Shown in pieces: positions 17,126-24,537 of a DNA stretch of 37,826 nt. How positions within the stretch are numbered: position 1 is the stretch's first letter; every line of letters starts with the position of its first letter. Under the pieces are notes generated by a model. That model was given only the letters and a program-made list of their open reading frames with translations, made no database searches and was not told the origin of the DNA. The translations under genes and the position numbers were made by a program. Source of the DNA: Acidobacteriota bacterium (GTDB lineage: Bacteria; Acidobacteriota; Terriglobia; Terriglobales; Acidobacteriaceae); NCBI GenBank assembly GCA_003224755.1, contig QHZR01000050.1:1-37826 (forward strand), in the 5' to 3' direction.

Positions 17126-17926
17126 ATGCCCTCAGCTCTGGATCCCCGACTTCGACAGGCCCTCGCCGATCGCGTCCGTTACTACCACGATCTTGGCATT
17201 TACGATTTTTATCGCAGGCCGATACAGGTCTCGGGCGAAGGATCAGCCAGTGTGGCGCGGGCGCCCTCGCCCGCGATCTCGGAATCTGAGGGCCGGCAAA
17301 CTCTAATGGAAGTTCGAACTGAACCCTCTATGACAGATCCAGCTTCTGGCCTCCGCCTCATCCGCGAGGACATCGGCGACTGCACCCGCTGTCGTCTTCA
17401 TAAGCAAGGGCGCAAGCAGATCGTCTTCGGTGTGGGCAATCCGCGCGCGGAGCTGATGTTCATTGGCGAGGCCCCGGGCGCAGATGAAGACGAGCAAGGC
17501 GAGCCGTTCGTGGGCCGTGCCGGACAATTGTTGAACAACATGATCAAAGCGATGGGCCTGCGCCGCGAAGATATCTATATTGCCAACATCATCAAGTGCC
17601 GCCCACCTGGCAATCGCACTCCGGAGCGCGATGAATGCGAAACCTGCTCACCTTTTCTCATGCGACAGATCGAAGTGATCGGTCCGAAAGCCATTGTTGC
17701 GTTAGGCGCGGTTGCAGCCAAAACTTTGCTGGCCATCAATGCGCCGATGTCCGAACTGCGCGGCCAGTGGTACGACTTCCGCGGCACCAAATTGGCAGTC
17801 ACCTATCACCCAGCGTATCTCTTGCGCGACCCGCGCCAGAAAAAAGAAGCCTGGAAAGACCTGCAGATGGTGATGAAAGAGCTTGGACTCAAGCCGCTGG
17901 AGAAATCTGCGGAACAAACTTCATAG
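17126..17926 (+). CDS. Uracil-DNA glycosylase, family 4 (Fe-S)
   Basis: Removes uracil from DNA to start base excision repair; family 4 is the thermostable 4Fe-4S type. The 266-aa protein has the cluster ligands Cys86, Cys89, Cys158 and Cys174, the last two 16 apart as in the Thermus enzyme. The catalytic segment is [20 protein letters not shown], then [16 protein letters not shown], and the DNA-binding HPAYLLRDP. An extra N-terminal region of about 75 residues (LGIYDFYRR) joins the domain through a low-complexity linker. That linker is partly encoded by a dispersed hairpin (17256-17275). The ATG at 17126 follows GGAGG closely; a start in frame at 17036 would run through the intergenic repeat and is unlikely. 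Its stop overlaps that of the convergent gene. Confidence 0.93.
   Translation: MPSALDPRLRQALADRVRYYHDLGIYDFYRRPIQVSGEGSASVARAPSPAISESEGRQTLMEVRTEPSMTDPASGLRLIREDIGDCTRCRLHKQGRKQIVFGVGNPRAELMFIGEAPGADEDEQGEPFVGRAGQLLNNMIKAMGLRREDIYIANIIKCRPPGNRTPERDECETCSPFLMRQIEVIGPKAIVALGAVAAKTLLAINAPMSELRGQWYDFRGTKLAVTYHPAYLLRDPRQKKEAWKDLQMVMKELGLKPLEKSAEQTS
17256..17275. repeat. Dispersed GC hairpin inside the uracil-DNA glycosylase gene
   Basis: CGCGGGCG-CCCT-CGCCCGCG, two perfect 8-bp arms, encoding about residues 44-50 of the glycosylase linker (ARAPSPA). Similar hairpins lie between genes at 24495, 25799 and 32987. Confidence 0.75.
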
Positions 17927-19561
17927 CAGGCCAAAAGCGGCGAGTTCTGTTTTTCCAGCTACATAGACTTTCCCATTGATCACAGTCGGCACCGTGAATC
18001 GGGTGGCCGCGCCGAATTTGTCGCGAGCACCCGCCTGGTTGCTGTTGTAGAGCTCATTCGAAACATCCGTCGCGTCGTAGGCGTGCAGGATGTTTATGCC
18101 GCCAGCCTCAATCGCCCACAGAATCCCGCCGCTCCCGCCATTCGACGAGATGCTCATATTTCCACCGGGAAAGCCGTATTGCTGGCTTCCTTGCGCGACC
18201 GGTGTCGCCGAAAGCTGCCCGTTTGTAAGCTGGAATTGCTTAACAACATCGCCATTGCCAATGAAATAAATGTTACCTTGCCAGTGGGTTGCGGTGCTGT
18301 AATTGTTATCATTGGCCGCGGAGCCCAGCGCCGCTGGAAGCGACTGCACGATTTGGCTGTCGCTTCCCGATTGAAATTTGCCCAGATTGTCGCGGTTGAG
18401 TAAATAAATCTTGCCCGATTTTCCAGCGCTGACACCCAGATGCGTCACCGCGCCCGGCTGATCAGGAAGCAGCGTGAATCCGGCCGAGCCCACGTCAATG
18501 TCGTTCGCCGCTAGATTCTGCTGATCGAACGGCGTGAAGTAGTCGCTGACGCTCAGCGTTCCCCCATTAGGCGTCAGCCTCAGGAATGAATCGCCGTAAT
18601 CGGGTCCGCCATTGTTCGCGTCAAAGGTGCCGTTGCCGGCGATCGCGAAAATGTTCCCAGCAGAATCGGCCGAGAGAGATGCGCCTGAGAGCCATATTCC
18701 GCCTTTCTGTCCGTTTGGCGTGTCATTCCAGACAGTGACCTGCTTCAGCGAAGATGCGTCATAGCCCAGGATCCATCCGTGGTACGGCCCCTTATCGTCG
18801 AACGACGCGAACGCGATATAGACAGTTCCATTCAGCAGGAGCAAACCAGTACGCTGCAATTGATATAACGACTGAAACGCAATTTGTCCCCCACTACTTC
18901 CGGACCCAGTTCCAGCGACCGACGCTTGAATCACCACGGGACTGCCGGCCCTTTCTTTACCGTTTGTGATGTCGAGAGCATGCAGCTTGTGAACGTAGCT
19001 GCCGTTTTCCTTCGTCATCGCAACCACAAAGAGGGTACCGCTCTTCCCCCCAATCACCGGTGTTCCGGTAATCCCTACTTCCGGGACGATAGGACCGAGA
19101 CCACCTCCCAGATCCGTGTACGGCACAGTCGTAATTCCGGCAGAAGCATTTGTAAAATTGACCGACCAAAATGGCGTCGTCGCTCCGCCGTCTGCGTCGA
19201 AAGCGTAAACACTGTCGTGCTCGGTGGCGACATACACCACATTGTGTGTTCCGCCGAAGATTTGCACATTCGAGACATAGAGTGGTTGCGCGTAGGCTGA
19301 CCCGTCCAGCGGGTAAGAAAACAGCTTCCCAAACAGTGTCTGGTTCACATTCGCCGGCGTCAGCACAGTTTCGTTCAAATTTTGGCCGGTGCTGCCCAGG
19401 TCATTATGGTGCATCAGCACGCCGGTATAGCTCGGGGCCGGCGGAGGTGGCGGAGGAGGCGGAGGAGGCGGCGGTGTAGTCAGTGTATTTCCACCACCGC
19501 AGGCGAACAAGATTGACAGTAATCCTAGGACTATGGGCAAGCGCGCTTTAACGCATCTCAT
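17921..19561 (-). CDS. PQQ-type beta-propeller repeat lipoprotein
   Basis: Predicted exported lipoprotein of 546 aa. From ATG 19561 there is a basic start, a hydrophobic stretch (LPIVLGLLSIL) and a lipobox LFAC with Cys21. Twelve prolines in a row follow (residues about 29-40), a rigid surface spacer encoded by a slip-prone GGC/GGA tract. The rest is beta-propeller sequence with repeated blades such as VVYVATEHDSVYAFDADGG and GKIYLLNRDNLGKF, of the kind seen in PQQ-like and outer-membrane BamB-like repeats. No PQQ-ligand set or cytochrome motif is visible, so no enzyme activity is claimed. The longer frame to 19780 would cross the repeat at 19731 and spoil the lipoprotein signal. It converges with the glycosylase gene. 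Confidence 0.85.
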   Translation of the reverse strand: MRCVKARLPIVLGLLSILFACGGGNTLTTPPPPPPPPPPPPAPSYTGVLMHHNDLGSTGQNLNETVLTPANVNQTLFGKLFSYPLDGSAYAQPLYVSNVQIFGGTHNVVYVATEHDSVYAFDADGGATTPFWSVNFTNASAGITTVPYTDLGGGLGPIVPEVGITGTPVIGGKSGTLFVVAMTKENGSYVHKLHALDITNGKERAGSPVVIQASVAGTGSGSSGGQIAFQSLYQLQRTGLLLLNGTVYIAFASFDDKGPYHGWILGYDASSLKQVTVWNDTPNGQKGGIWLSGASLSADSAGNIFAIAGNGTFDANNGGPDYGDSFLRLTPNGGTLSVSDYFTPFDQQNLAANDIDVGSAGFTLLPDQPGAVTHLGVSAGKSGKIYLLNRDNLGKFQSGSDSQIVQSLPAALGSAANDNNYSTATHWQGNIYFIGNGDVVKQFQLTNGQLSATPVAQGSQQYGFPGGNMSISSNGGSGGILWAIEAGGINILHAYDATDVSNELYNSNQAGARDKFGAATRFTVPTVINGKVYVAGKTELAAFGLL

Positions 19562-19730
19562 ACAGGTGAGTTGTAAGCAGTGGCGGAGCTGAGATGGCAG
19601 GTACAGTTTTCGAGTTGCCCGGACTCCCCGACTGGCGCGGAGAGCCGAGACCTTCAGAAATCCAGCCCGATAGAGTCTGAGTGAGAACTCAAACTCCGAA
19701 CCACAAGTGGCAAGCGAATCGTAATTCCCA

Positions 19731-19808
19731 GCCGCGAAGCGGCACCAGAATACAGCCCAGGGCGGAAGCCCTGGGTGCAAGTGCGAAATGACTCAGCTCC
19801 AAAGGGGC
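19731..19808. repeat. Triple-hairpin dispersed repeat, copy 2
   Basis: GCCGC-GAA-GCGGC (19731-19743), CCCAGGGC-GGAA-GCCCTGGG (19756-19775) and a weaker GCTCC-AAA-GGGGC (about 19796-19808). It sits in the 400-bp divergent gap 19562-19962, in which no gene is seen. Stem bases differ from copy 1 but remain paired. Confidence 0.78.
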
Positions 19809-19962
19809 GTAAGAAGCGTTCTCACACAGACTCGTAAGCCCTGGGTCCCGGCAGATCTCGGAAAGAATCGTGGTTCCCACCCCGCAACTTGACTGGCGTT
19901 GCGCTCCGGAGTATGTTTCGGGCAATTTGTAGGAAGCCTTTGCGGTTATTAGGGGGAAAACT

Positions 19963-20697
19963 TTGCTCTGCCCAAATTGTGGCGCATCCATCGCCGACAA
20001 CAGTCCATTCTGCTCGAATTGCGGAAAATCCACCTCTCCAGTTCGACTCAACTCAGCGACGGTTCCTCCGCCGCCAGGCGCGGTGCCCATCGCCCCGCAG
20101 CAAACCAGCGGGAAGGCAATTGCCAGCCTGGTGTGCGGAATTATCAATATCTTTCCCCTGTTTATCATTGCGGTCGTCCTGGGACACATGTCTCTTTCGG
20201 AGATCAAGAAGAGCGGAGGCCGGCTAAAAGGTGAGGGGCTCGCCATTGCCGGCCTGGTGATGGGCTATCTCGGTATTGTGGCCATTCCACTCATACTGAT
20301 CATTGCTGCCATCGCGATTCCGAATCTGCTGCGGGCGAAAATGGCTGCGAACGAGGCGTCTGCGGTGGGATCCATTCGCGAAATCATCTCTGCAGAAGTC
20401 AGTTACCAGACAACTCATCAGGACGCTGGTTTTACATGTAACCTTTCGGATTTGGCCGCACTCGTGAATGATTCCAGGTTGGCTGGCGGACAAAAAAACG
20501 GTTACGCCTTTTCCCTGCAAAATTGCACTTCAGAAACTACGGGAGGTACGGTTTCTAAATTTCAAGTCACCGCATCGCCCATCACCGCCAACGCAAGCGG
20601 CCAACGCGCATTTTGTGCGGATGAATCGAATGTAATTCGGGTGGACCGAACGGGGGCTGCTGAAAGCTGCCTGGATCACGGCTCGCGGCTGGAGTAA
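19963..20697 (+). CDS. Zinc-ribbon / DUF4190 / pilin-like membrane protein
   Basis: A 244-aa protein joining three parts. Residues 2-20 are a zinc ribbon with two CxxC knuckles (CPNCGASIADNSPFCSNCGK). After a Pro-rich linker come two membrane helices of DUF4190 type (AIASLVCGIINIFPLFIIAV and a second of the form LAIAGLVMGYLGIVAIPLIL). The latter runs into a pseudopilin-like stretch AIAIPNLLRAKMAANEASAV, followed by the GSIREIISAEVSYQTTH helix and a small globular C-terminus with two or more Cys. The TTG start has AGGGGG 7 nt upstream. The pilin-like helix is not at the N-terminus, so it cannot be a standard prepilin-peptidase substrate; its role is unknown. Confidence 0.85.
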   Translation: MLCPNCGASIADNSPFCSNCGKSTSPVRLNSATVPPPPGAVPIAPQQTSGKAIASLVCGIINIFPLFIIAVVLGHMSLSEIKKSGGRLKGEGLAIAGLVMGYLGIVAIPLILIIAAIAIPNLLRAKMAANEASAVGSIREIISAEVSYQTTHQDAGFTCNLSDLAALVNDSRLAGGQKNGYAFSLQNCTSETTGGTVSKFQVTASPITANASGQRAFCADESNVIRVDRTGAAESCLDHGSRLE

Positions 20698-20760
20698 TTG
20701 GATCGATTATATTTTCGGCGCTTGAACCGGATATCTTGTCACGAAACAATAGCCGGGGCG

Positions 20761-21108
20761 TTAAGCCGCCTTGCGTTTCGATTCGACGGGCAATCCGACG
20801 TCCTGCCATGCGCGGAATCCGTCCTTGAGCGCCCAGACGTTTTTGTAACCGCGTTCTTGGAGTTTCAGCGCCAAACTGGCGCTTGAGCCCTCGTTCGGTC
20901 AAGTACAGTAAGCGACGACGGGCCTGTCCTTGGGAATTCTGGGCAAGTTCGCTTCCAAATCGTCCACACGCACTCGGATCGCTTCCGGTATCTGCGTATC
21001 CGATTCCGCCCAAGCCTGCGGATTGCGAGTGTCGATCAGAGTAAAGTCCTCTCCCGCGTCCATTCGCCTTTTCAATTCCTCAACTGTGATTCGCGGAGCG
21101 TCAGCCAT
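20761..21108 (-). CDS. Rhodanese-like sulfurtransferase with in-frame UGA (candidate selenoprotein)
   Basis: A 115-residue single-domain rhodanese if the UGA at 20899-20901 is decoded. The ATG at 21108 is preceded by AAGGAG at 7 nt. Residues 1-69 show rhodanese features: TVEELKRRMDAGEDFTLIDT, then PQAWAESDTQIPEAIRV and DRPVVAYCT, with Cys68 the expected sulfur-carrying Cys. Codon 70 is TGA. After it the same frame continues PNEGSSASLALKLQERGYKN and VWALKDGFRAWQDVGLPVE to TAA, exactly the rest of the fold. In the family form I remember, the residue at the UGA is usually Cys (YCxCPNE). A hairpin downstream fits the bacterial SECIS rule. The alternative is a nonsense mutation giving a dead 69-aa stub. 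No sel genes are in this window. Confidence 0.7.
20867..20883 (-). promoter_or_regulatory. SECIS-like hairpin downstream of rhodanese UGA
   Basis: On the minus strand AGCGCCA-GTT-TGGCGCT, a perfect 7-bp stem with a 3-nt loop whose first base is G. The loop starts 22 nt after the UGA. Published bacterial SECIS criteria ask for a loop 16-37 nt from the UGA with a G in its first two positions. The hairpin is inside the coding region, as bacterial SECIS elements are. Confidence 0.5.
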
Positions 21109-21239
21109 GGTGAATCTCCTTCGCTCGACCTCAAATAATAGATGCCGCATGACTCTGTATGTTGCCCGCGCAGGCAAATCGGAGCCCTCATTTGCAGCCT
21201 TGCACTGAGACTTAACATCGAACGCGACGAGGTAGCCAG

Positions 21240-21557
21240 ATGGCGAAAAAATCAAAGGAATCAACCCGGAACTCTGACTTGGACTCGCTCAAAGGCTGGC
21301 AGCAGATCGCCGCTTTTCTGGGGCAACCAATCTCAGTCGCGCAACGCTGGGCAGACTCAGGAATGCCAGTGGAAAAACACGGGCGCTACGTCTCTTCCTC
21401 GCGTAAAGAATTGAATCGCTGGTTGGGACGCGAGTCTGCTGGAGAGCCGGTGCAGATCGCAACCGTGAGCACTGATCTCAATTCGGAACTAACGCGCAGT
21501 CTGACACTCATTCGAAAGCACAGTGGTGGGAGAACCACGAAAGCGAAAGTAGCATGA
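21240..21557 (+). CDS. Small helix-turn-helix (excisionase/MerR-like) protein
   Basis: A 105-aa protein. Residues 16-60 (LKGWQQIAAFLGQPISVAQR and WADSGMPVEKHGRYVSSS) look like a winged HTH of the excisionase/MerR-like kind, with a C-terminal ELNRWLGRES helix. The tail is basic (KHSGGRTTKAKV). There is no ligand or sensor domain, so it is a bare DNA-binding protein. I recall similar proteins as common and multi-copy in acidobacterial genomes, without a defined role. A GAGG stands before the ATG. It is divergent from the rhodanese across about 130 bp and lies next to tRNA-like sequence, so a link to a lost mobile element is possible but unproven. Confidence 0.75.
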   Translation: MAKKSKESTRNSDLDSLKGWQQIAAFLGQPISVAQRWADSGMPVEKHGRYVSSSRKELNRWLGRESAGEPVQIATVSTDLNSELTRSLTLIRKHSGGRTTKAKVA

Positions 21558-21593
21558 ACCTACGATGGTCTGCGCGCACGAAAAGGGAAAAGA

Positions 21594-21616
21594 TGATGGG
21601 CGCTATAGGATTCGAC
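21594..21616 (-). other. Fragment resembling the 3' end of tRNA-Val
   Basis: The stretch TGATGGGCGCTATAGGATTC (from 21594) matches the acceptor/T-arm end of the tRNA at 21683 (TGGTGGGCGCTGTAGGATTT) with three differences. No other tRNA arms follow, so it is a remnant, possibly an old attachment site. Confidence 0.5.
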
Positions 21617-21682
21617 CTTGGCGTTTACGCGGCCTACGAGCCGCGAGCCAAAGTGACCAACGAACTCGAGGGACCTGAAAAA

Positions 21683-21757
21683 TGGTGGGCGCTGTAGGAT
21701 TTGAACCTACGACTTCCACCGTGTGAGGATGGCACTCTACCGCTGAGTTAAGCGCCC
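21683..21757 (-). tRNA. tRNA-Val (anticodon CAC)
   Basis: Cloverleaf visible on the minus strand: acceptor GGGCGCT/AGCGCCC, D-arm ACTC-GAGT, anticodon stem CCATC/GGTGG with loop CTCACAC (anticodon CAC, reading GUG), T-arm GTAGG-TTCAAAT-CCTAC, discriminator A and an encoded CCA. The tRNA is complete. Confidence 0.95.
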
Positions 21758-21845
21758 AACTGTCAGCGATTTTTAGTTTGCCATTCCACTTCCGAAATGT
21801 CCAACCAGCACCAGCGTGCGCTGGATCATTTAGATTAATCTGCGA

Positions 21846-22952
21846 ATGAAATCCATCATAGTTTTGCTGGGTCTCGTCGTGAGCGCTGCTGCTGAGACGA
21901 GGGCGCCCGCGCCCACCTTCGACGCCCACGCTGCCGAGCGCTTCGCCAATTTGGCGCTGGCCTGTGTTCACAAAGAGTATCCCAACAAGATCAGCCACAC
22001 CCTGAACAGTGACGCGGACGTTGCTCCGCCGCGCAAGCTCACACCGGCATTCTTCGGATGCTACGACTGGCATTCTTCCGTTCACGGGCACTGGCTTCTC
22101 GTGCGTCTGGTACGGACTTATCCCAACCCACCCTTTGCGCAGCCGGCCCGTGCAGCTTTGCGCCAGAGCCTAACGGTAGAAAATCTCGCTCAGGAAGCCG
22201 CGTATCTCCGCGGCGAAGGACGCACCAGCTTCGAGCGTCCCTATGGTCTTGCATGGCTGCTTCAACTTGCGGCAGAGCTGCGCGAGTGGGACGATCCCGA
22301 TGCCAAAAAGCTAGCTACGAACTTGCACCCTCTGGAGCAAGCCGCCGTCGAACGGTTGAGCGCCTGGCTGCCAAAACTATCGAATCCCGTGCGCATTGGC
22401 GAGCACGACCAAACCGCATTCGCTCTCGGACTGATGCTCGACTACGCGCGCGCAGCTGGCAACGGACGATTTGCTCACTTGGTCGAGACGAAAGCGCGGC
22501 AATTCTATTCTGATGATAGAGATTGCCCCCTTGCGTACGAACCGTCCGGTGAAGATTTTCTCTCACCCTGCCTGGGCGAAGCTGAGGTAATGCGCCGCGT
22601 CTTGCCGCAGAGCGAGTTCGCATATTGGCTGAAGACTTTTCTGCCACAGCTTTCTCGCGCGAAAAATGCACGTTGGCTGCAGCCGGTGGTATCGCCCGAT
22701 CCCAGCGATCCCAAACTCGCACACCTCGACGGCCTGAACCTGAGCCGCGCTTGGATGTTGCGTGGCATTGCTTCTGCGCTTCCTGCCGACGACAAACGTC
22801 TGAAGGCGATCAATGCCGCCGCCGAAGCACACGCGCGCGCCGGACTGGCGGCGGTGACGGGAGAGCACTATGAAGGTGGTCACTGGCTGGGAAGCTTCGC
22901 TGTGTATTTGGTGACAAGCCGCGGCATTCAGACGAGTCACGCCCCGGAGTAG
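21846..22952 (+). CDS. DUF2891 family secreted protein
   Basis: A 368-aa protein with a short signal peptide (MKSIIVLLGLVVSAAA). The body matches what I know of DUF2891: FANLALACVHKEYPNKISHT, the pattern PAFFGCYDWHSSVHGHWLLV, then RPYGLAWLLQLAAELREWDD and PSGEDFLSPCLGEAEVMRRV. The conserved Cys, Trp, His and Asp residues sit in all-helical sequence suggesting an alpha/alpha barrel like those of glycan-acting enzymes, but the activity is unknown. No Shine-Dalgarno is seen before ATG 21846. It starts about 90 bp from the divergent tRNA-Val and is followed after 41 nt by the NTF2-like gene. Confidence 0.88.
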   Translation: MKSIIVLLGLVVSAAAETRAPAPTFDAHAAERFANLALACVHKEYPNKISHTLNSDADVAPPRKLTPAFFGCYDWHSSVHGHWLLVRLVRTYPNPPFAQPARAALRQSLTVENLAQEAAYLRGEGRTSFERPYGLAWLLQLAAELREWDDPDAKKLATNLHPLEQAAVERLSAWLPKLSNPVRIGEHDQTAFALGLMLDYARAAGNGRFAHLVETKARQFYSDDRDCPLAYEPSGEDFLSPCLGEAEVMRRVLPQSEFAYWLKTFLPQLSRAKNARWLQPVVSPDPSDPKLAHLDGLNLSRAWMLRGIASALPADDKRLKAINAAAEAHARAGLAAVTGEHYEGGHWLGSFAVYLVTSRGIQTSHAPE

Positions 22953-22993
22953 ATGTCGACCTCGTTGATGAACCTTCAAGTGGAGAGACAACA

Positions 22994-23350
22994 GTGACGA
23001 AAGACGAAGCTTGGAATCTGGCCAACCATTGGGTTGCGGCTTGGAATAGTCATAATCTGGATTCGATCATCACGCATTACGACGACGCAATCGAGTTGAC
23101 GTCGCCGGTTGCCGCCCAGCTGCTGGGGATGTCCGATGGCAGGGTAGTCGGAAAGGCAAACTTGAGAGCATACTTTCAGCGAGGGCTGGAAGCCTACCCG
23201 GATCTCCACTTTCGCCTTGAGGACGTGCTCTGGGGCATAAACACCGTGCTGCTCTACTACACAAATCAAAAAGGAACGCGTACGGCGGAGTTCATGGAGC
23301 TATCGGCGACTGGAAAGGTGGCGCGAGTGGTGGCGAACTACAGCGCTTAG
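22994..23350 (+). CDS. SnoaL/NTF2-like fold protein
   Basis: A 118-aa cytosolic protein with the cone-shaped alpha+beta NTF2 fold: helix WNLANHWVAAWNSHNLDSII, then HYDDAIELTSPVA, the segment GKANLRAYFQRGLEAYPDLH and closing strands such as NTVLLYYTNQKGTRTAEFME. Members of the superfamily bind small hydrophobic ligands or act as isomerases and hydrolases; no specific role can be read here. The start is GTG 22994 with GGAGAG upstream. It may be co-transcribed with the DUF2891 gene. Confidence 0.82.
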   Translation: MTKDEAWNLANHWVAAWNSHNLDSIITHYDDAIELTSPVAAQLLGMSDGRVVGKANLRAYFQRGLEAYPDLHFRLEDVLWGINTVLLYYTNQKGTRTAEFMELSATGKVARVVANYSA

Positions 23351-23377
23351 CAACTCGTGCGTCAGCTATCCTGATGC

Positions 23378-23575
23378 GTGGTGAACGAAGCCTCGGCAGA
23401 CGAAACAAAATGCGTCGGCCTTTGTGCTGACTGTCAGCACATGCGCCTCATCCAGTCCGACCGCGGATCAAAATTTTATATGTGTCTCAAGTCCCTGACC
23501 GACGCTCGTTTTTCAAAATATCCGCGTCTTCCAGTGACGCAGTGCACGGGATATGAATCGAAAGAGTCGCCATAA
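23378..23575 (+). CDS. Small four/five-cysteine protein
   Basis: A 65-aa protein with Cys residues arranged CVGLCADCQHMR, then YMCLKS, then QCTGYE, plausibly a small zinc-binding domain. The conserved-looking end KYPRLPVTQCTGYE suggests a defined family; I recall similar short acidobacterial proteins but no function. The start is one of two adjacent GTG codons (23378 or 23381). It lies 27 nt after the NTF2-like gene. Confidence 0.7.
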   Translation: MVNEASADETKCVGLCADCQHMRLIQSDRGSKFYMCLKSLTDARFSKYPRLPVTQCTGYESKESP

Positions 23576-23719
23576 CTTTCCCTGCTTTTGCGCACCGTGG
23601 TAGCCTACCCTCTGGTCACCAAAGGGCTTGCGGGAAAGCACGCGGATCCCTGAGTCCGGATTTTCCCGCTCCGAACGTCGTTCAGGGTGGACAGTGGGCT
23701 GCCCGTTCCGCATATCGGC

Positions 23720-24490
23720 ATGTGGAAGAAGCGTAAACCCGAAAGCTCCGATGTAAGTGCTTCAAAAGAGGGCACATCTGCGTCCACAGACAGTCAGCAG
23801 GACCCGCAACTTTCTGAATCCAATCGGGTTCAAGAAGATGTGGGCAGCATTGCACTCAATCACGGGTTGCTCGCGATGGGCGCGCGCGCGTCAACGGCGG
23901 TAGCCGATTCCATTGCTGGAGGACTGACTGACGCGGACGTAATGCTTCGCGTCAAGGCGGGCGACGATTCTGCTTTCGATTATCTGGTGCAGAAATATCG
24001 TCGGCAGATTATTAATTTTATGTACCGCATGGCCCATAATTCGGCCGCGGCGGAAGATCTGGCGCAGGAAGTTTTTTTGCGGGTCTATCGTTCGCGGGCA
24101 AATTATGAACCTAGCGCAAAGTTCACGACCTGGCTTTACCGGATCGCGACCAACCTGGGCGTAAATTATGCGCGTGACACGCGCCATGAACGTCCGGAAA
24201 ATGTAATGAATCTGGACGAGCCCGACAGCGAAACCGGGCAAGCTCAGGATCTGGCCGACAAGACGCCGAGCGTGGAAGAAGAAATTTTGCGGCGTGAAAG
24301 GCTGGCGGCGATCAAGGCGAGAGTCGAGGCCCTGCCGGAAAGACAAAAGATGGCGGTCCTGATGCACAAGTACCAACAGATGGACTATCGCCAGATCGCA
24401 GAAGTTTTGAAGCTGAGCGAATCAGCGACCAAGTCACTCCTGTTCCGCGCGTATGAAACGCTGCGAACGGAGCTGAAAGAATTTGTTTGA
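23720..24490 (+). CDS. ECF (extracytoplasmic function) RNA polymerase sigma factor
   Basis: Group 4 sigma-70 factor, about 256 aa. After a poorly conserved N-terminal tail of about 65 residues, region 2 reads DADVMLRVKAGDDSAFDYLV, then AAEDLAQEVFLRVYR and KFTTWLYRIATNLGVN. Region 4 reads LPERQKMAVLMHKYQQMDYR and QIAEVLKLSESATKSLLFRA, giving the -35-binding HTH. The start is uncertain: ATG 23720 (MWKKRK) is used here, while GTG 23687 would add 11 residues and neither has a good Shine-Dalgarno. A hairpin and then the anti-sigma gene follow, so the pair is a standard envelope- or metal-stress switch. Confidence 0.92.
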   Translation: MWKKRKPESSDVSASKEGTSASTDSQQDPQLSESNRVQEDVGSIALNHGLLAMGARASTAVADSIAGGLTDADVMLRVKAGDDSAFDYLVQKYRRQIINFMYRMAHNSAAAEDLAQEVFLRVYRSRANYEPSAKFTTWLYRIATNLGVNYARDTRHERPENVMNLDEPDSETGQAQDLADKTPSVEEEILRRERLAAIKARVEALPERQKMAVLMHKYQQMDYRQIAEVLKLSESATKSLLFRAYETLRTELKEFV

Positions 24491-24494
24491 GCGA

Positions 24495-24515
24495 GCACAG
24501 GCGAGCCGCCTGTGC
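24495..24515. repeat. Hairpin between sigma and anti-sigma genes
   Basis: GCACAGGCG-AGC-CGCCTGTGC, a perfect 9-bp stem with a 3-nt loop, between the sigma stop and the anti-sigma start. There is no T-run, so it is not a classic terminator; it could adjust the ratio of the two proteins. Confidence 0.65.
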
Positions 24516-24537
24516 CACACGGGGAAAGGGAACGATC

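Noticed and set aside
19562-19780. Longer start of the beta-propeller lipoprotein
   Set aside because: It crosses the triple-hairpin repeat and would bury the lipoprotein signal peptide.
24495-24515. Intrinsic terminator between sigma and anti-sigma genes
   Set aside because: There is no T-run after the stem, and the genes are closely spaced on one strand.
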